A DNA stretch of 7,328 bases from Candidatus Symbiothrix sp. Lineage in GTDB: Bacteria > Bacteroidota > Bacteroidia > Bacteroidales > Azobacteroidaceae. The stretch lies in contig JAITXK010000062.1 of assembly GCA_031284765.1 (NCBI GenBank), positions 1 through 7,328 on the forward strand, given 5' to 3'. The position numbers were made by a program, and so were the translations under genes. Under the pieces are notes generated by a model, which was given only the letters and a program-made list of their open reading frames with translations, did not search any database and was not told where the DNA came from. Below, piece after piece: positions 6,044 to 7,328 of this stretch. How positions within the stretch are numbered: position 1 is the stretch's first letter; each line of letters begins with the position of its first letter.

Positions 6044-6796
6044 ATGGATTACAATATTGAAAAAATACTCCCTTACGTTGCGGATAATACTTCCAAAAGC
6101 GCCCAGGTTGAACAGATGTTTGATGAAATAGCCAGTCAATACGATTTACTGAACCATACCCTTTCGTTGGGCATTGATAAATACTGGCGAAAAAAAGGAA
6201 TTTTAACCTTAAAATTGTTAGCTCCATGTCAACTATTAGATGTAGCAACCGGCACAGGTGATTTAGCGTTGGAAGCCTACCGTTTGTTGAAACCAGAAAA
6301 GATAGTCGGCATTGACATTTCCGAAAAAATGATGAATATCGGCAGGGAAAAAATAGCGAAGGCTGGTTTGTCCGACAGGATTGATTTTGCATGGCAGAAT
6401 TGCTCCGAACTTCAATTGTCAGACAACACTTTTGATGCGGCAATTGTTGCGTTCGGCGTTCGAAATTTTGAAAATCTTGATAAAAGTCTGCAAGAAATTC
6501 TCCGGGTGTTGCGTCCCGGCGGCAAACTGATGATACTCGAACTTTCATCTCCGGAATATTTCCCCATGAAGCAAGGTTACCGGATTTATTCCACAATCAT
6601 TCCGCTCGTCGGAAAATGGATTTCCCGAAATACAGTTGCTTACCAATACCTTCCAAAATCTATTCATGCATTCCCACAAAACAAAGAAATGGTAGCCATT
6701 TTAGAAAAAAACGGATTCGTGAATGTCCGTTACCAAAAACTCAGCTTTGGAATTTGTACGATGTATCTTGGAAGTAAACCGGCGAACCTAAGTTAG
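6044..6796 (+). CDS. menG: MenG/UbiE, demethylmenaquinone methyltransferase
   Basis: MenG transfers a methyl group from S-adenosylmethionine to demethylmenaquinone, the last step of menaquinone synthesis, directly after MenA. The 250 residues are full length. Visible motifs: the UbiE signature region YDLLNHTLSLGIDKYW (33-48), SAM motif I LLDVATGTGDLA (64-75), the acidic residue of motif II in GIDISEKMM (Asp91), AFGVRNF (136-142), the second UbiE signature RVLRPGGKLMILELSSP (154-170), and AYQYLPKSIHAFP (199-211). In a Bacteroidota anaerobe the quinone is menaquinone, so the ubiquinone reaction of UbiE is not expected here. The ATG at 6044 follows a -7 promoter box by 20 bases and gives the normal N-terminus. 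It is divergent from the transporter-menA run, so the two final quinone enzymes flank the transporter. Confidence 0.95.
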   Translation: MDYNIEKILPYVADNTSKSAQVEQMFDEIASQYDLLNHTLSLGIDKYWRKKGILTLKLLAPCQLLDVATGTGDLALEAYRLLKPEKIVGIDISEKMMNIGREKIAKAGLSDRIDFAWQNCSELQLSDNTFDAAIVAFGVRNFENLDKSLQEILRVLRPGGKLMILELSSPEYFPMKQGYRIYSTIIPLVGKWISRNTVAYQYLPKSIHAFPQNKEMVAILEKNGFVNVRYQKLSFGICTMYLGSKPANLS

Positions 6797-6812
6797 GAAT
6801 AATACATCTTGC

Positions 6813-6851
6813 TATTGTCTGATGACAATAAAATCCGCCACGATTGGCGGA
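6813..6851 (+). terminator. Tandem hairpins downstream of menG, possible terminator
   Basis: Two stem-loops stand 3 bases apart, 17 bases after the menG stop. The first is TATTGTC-TGAT-GACAATA (6813-6830) and the second is TCCGCCA-CGAT-TGGCGGA (6834-6851). Both have perfect 7-bp stems and 4-nt loops. The second is GC-rich and would stall or stabilise the transcript end. No T-run follows, so this is not a classical intrinsic terminator, and 3'-end protection is an equal possibility. Confidence 0.4.
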
Positions 6852-6887
6852 CATTACAGTATGCGGAACGGTTACTCGTTATTGGGG

Positions 6888-6920
6888 AATAGCCTTTGAA
6901 ACATATCCATGTTTCCTATT
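6888..6920. repeat. Third short hairpin with extended stem
   Basis: GAAACAT-ATCC-ATGTTTC (6898-6915) is a perfect 7-bp stem with a 4-nt loop. The flanking AATAG (6888-6892) and CTATT (6916-6920) can pair as well, leaving a 5-base bulge (CCTTT) on the left side. It has the same stem and loop sizes as the two hairpins just upstream but unrelated sequence. Confidence 0.45.
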
Positions 6921-7130
6921 GCTTTTTATTCCCGTCCGGCAAAGTTAGAGGATGTTTGGGCTAATACAGAACCTAATAACCGGACAACAGAAGACAGTTG
7001 ATGCCACGAATACCGGATTTGAAAAGCAAGTCTTTTTTCTTTCTTTATTTGTGGAAAAGTTGAAAGGGGTAAGATTCTCAACATAGAAAACCGGCTTCTT
7101 GGAAAACTTTATTCCTGCAAGATTTTAGTG

Positions 7131-7202
7131 TTTGGAAACTGGAAAAGGAACGGGATATAAAAATTGAAAACCGGAAAAGTTGATAGTTTGGAAACCGGAA
7201 AA
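7131..7202. repeat. Imperfect direct repeats of a GGAAACCGGAAAA word
   Basis: TTTGGAAACTGGAAAA (7131-7146) and TTTGGAAACCGGAAAA (7187-7202) agree at 15 of 16 positions. Shorter relatives are GAAAACCGG at 7086-7094 and 7166-7174. The words lie on one strand in an otherwise AT-rich spacer. Confidence 0.5.
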
Positions 7203-7229
7203 CAAGTTTTCAAATTTCCAAACTATCAA
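7180..7229. repeat. Perfect 15-bp inverted repeat with nested palindrome
   Basis: TTGATAGTTTGGAAA (7180-7194) is matched exactly by TTTCCAAACTATCAA (7215-7229) across a 20-base loop. The loop contains its own palindrome, GAAAACAAGTTTTC (7198-7211). A transcript would fold into a long stem, and duplex DNA could extrude a cruciform. It may serve as a bidirectional transcription end, a protein-binding site or a dispersed intergenic repeat. Confidence 0.65.
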
Positions 7230-7304
7230 ACCATATACTTAAGAATCAAATCAAACAAATTGATAAATCGAAAATCAGATGTATAATTTTAAAACAAACA
7301 AGAA

Positions 7305-7328
7305 ATGAAACCACCTTTATTTATGGCT
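7305..7328 (+). CDS. Possible start of a plus-strand gene (8 codons visible)
   Basis: An ATG at 7305 preceded by an A-rich leader (AAACAAACAAGAA) opens a frame MKPPLFMA that runs off the window. The leader resembles those of Bacteroidota genes, but eight codons give no family information and no perfect TAnnTTTG box is seen upstream. Confidence 0.35.

Larger units (their letters stand above)
6797..7304. other. Intergenic region with hairpins and GGAAACCGG-type repeats
   Basis: About 500 bases without a convincing coding frame on either strand. The first part holds three short hairpins (6813-6830, 6834-6851, 6898-6915). The second part is rich in GGAAAACCGG-like words and ends in a perfect 15-bp inverted repeat (7180-7229). 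No tRNA, rRNA or known structured RNA was recognised. Confidence 0.6.

Noticed and set aside
5892..6596. Long minus-strand open frame of 234 codons opposite menG
   Set aside because: It lies antisense to the strongly supported menG and the start of the lipoprotein gene, with no family motifs. Its composition is that of a shadow frame.
6934..6985. 6-bp inverted repeat GTCCGG/CCGGAC
   Set aside because: The arms are too short and 40 bases apart, as expected by chance in this region.

Overview
The window looks like Bacteroidota, most likely order Bacteroidales. The supporting signs are two promoter boxes of the Bacteroidota form TAnnTTTG, A-rich leaders in place of strong Shine-Dalgarno sites, an outer-membrane receptor with a carboxypeptidase-like regulatory domain before its plug, an OprO/OprP-type porin, and AT-rich spacers. 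Genus cannot be told from the sequence.

Layout, left to right. Bases 1-507 (or 1-567) hold the N-terminus of a minus-strand TonB-dependent receptor that runs off the window. Bases 568-1100 are AT-rich and non-coding, with two clear inverted repeats. Bases 1101-1295 hold a short transposase relic that appears to join the head of one family to the tail of another. Bases about 1320-1563 hold a frame-shifted remnant of the C-terminus of pantothenate synthetase (panC). This remnant meets the stop of menA tail to tail with a 4-base overlap.

The core is a five-gene minus-strand run from 5971 down to 1560: substrate-binding lipoprotein, ABC ATPase, ABC permease, OprO/P-like porin, menA. Gaps are 14, -8, 20 and 6 bases, so one transcript is likely. 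Divergent from it is menG (ubiE), 6044-6796. The 72-base gap between the two units carries two TAnnTTTG boxes, one per direction, 12 bases apart. MenA and MenG are the last two enzymes of menaquinone synthesis (1,4-dihydroxy-2-naphthoate to demethylmenaquinone to menaquinone). Between them lie the genes of a complete candidate import route: an outer-membrane channel, a periplasmic binding lipoprotein and an inner-membrane ABC pump. The substrate cannot be read from the sequence. The arrangement suggests, but does not prove, uptake of something connected with quinone synthesis, for example a naphthoate-type precursor.

Bases 6797-7304 show no convincing gene. They hold three small hairpins of identical geometry (7-bp stem, 4-nt loop), a GGAAACCGG-rich repetitive stretch and a perfect 15-bp inverted repeat. 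The last 24 bases may be the start of a plus-strand gene.
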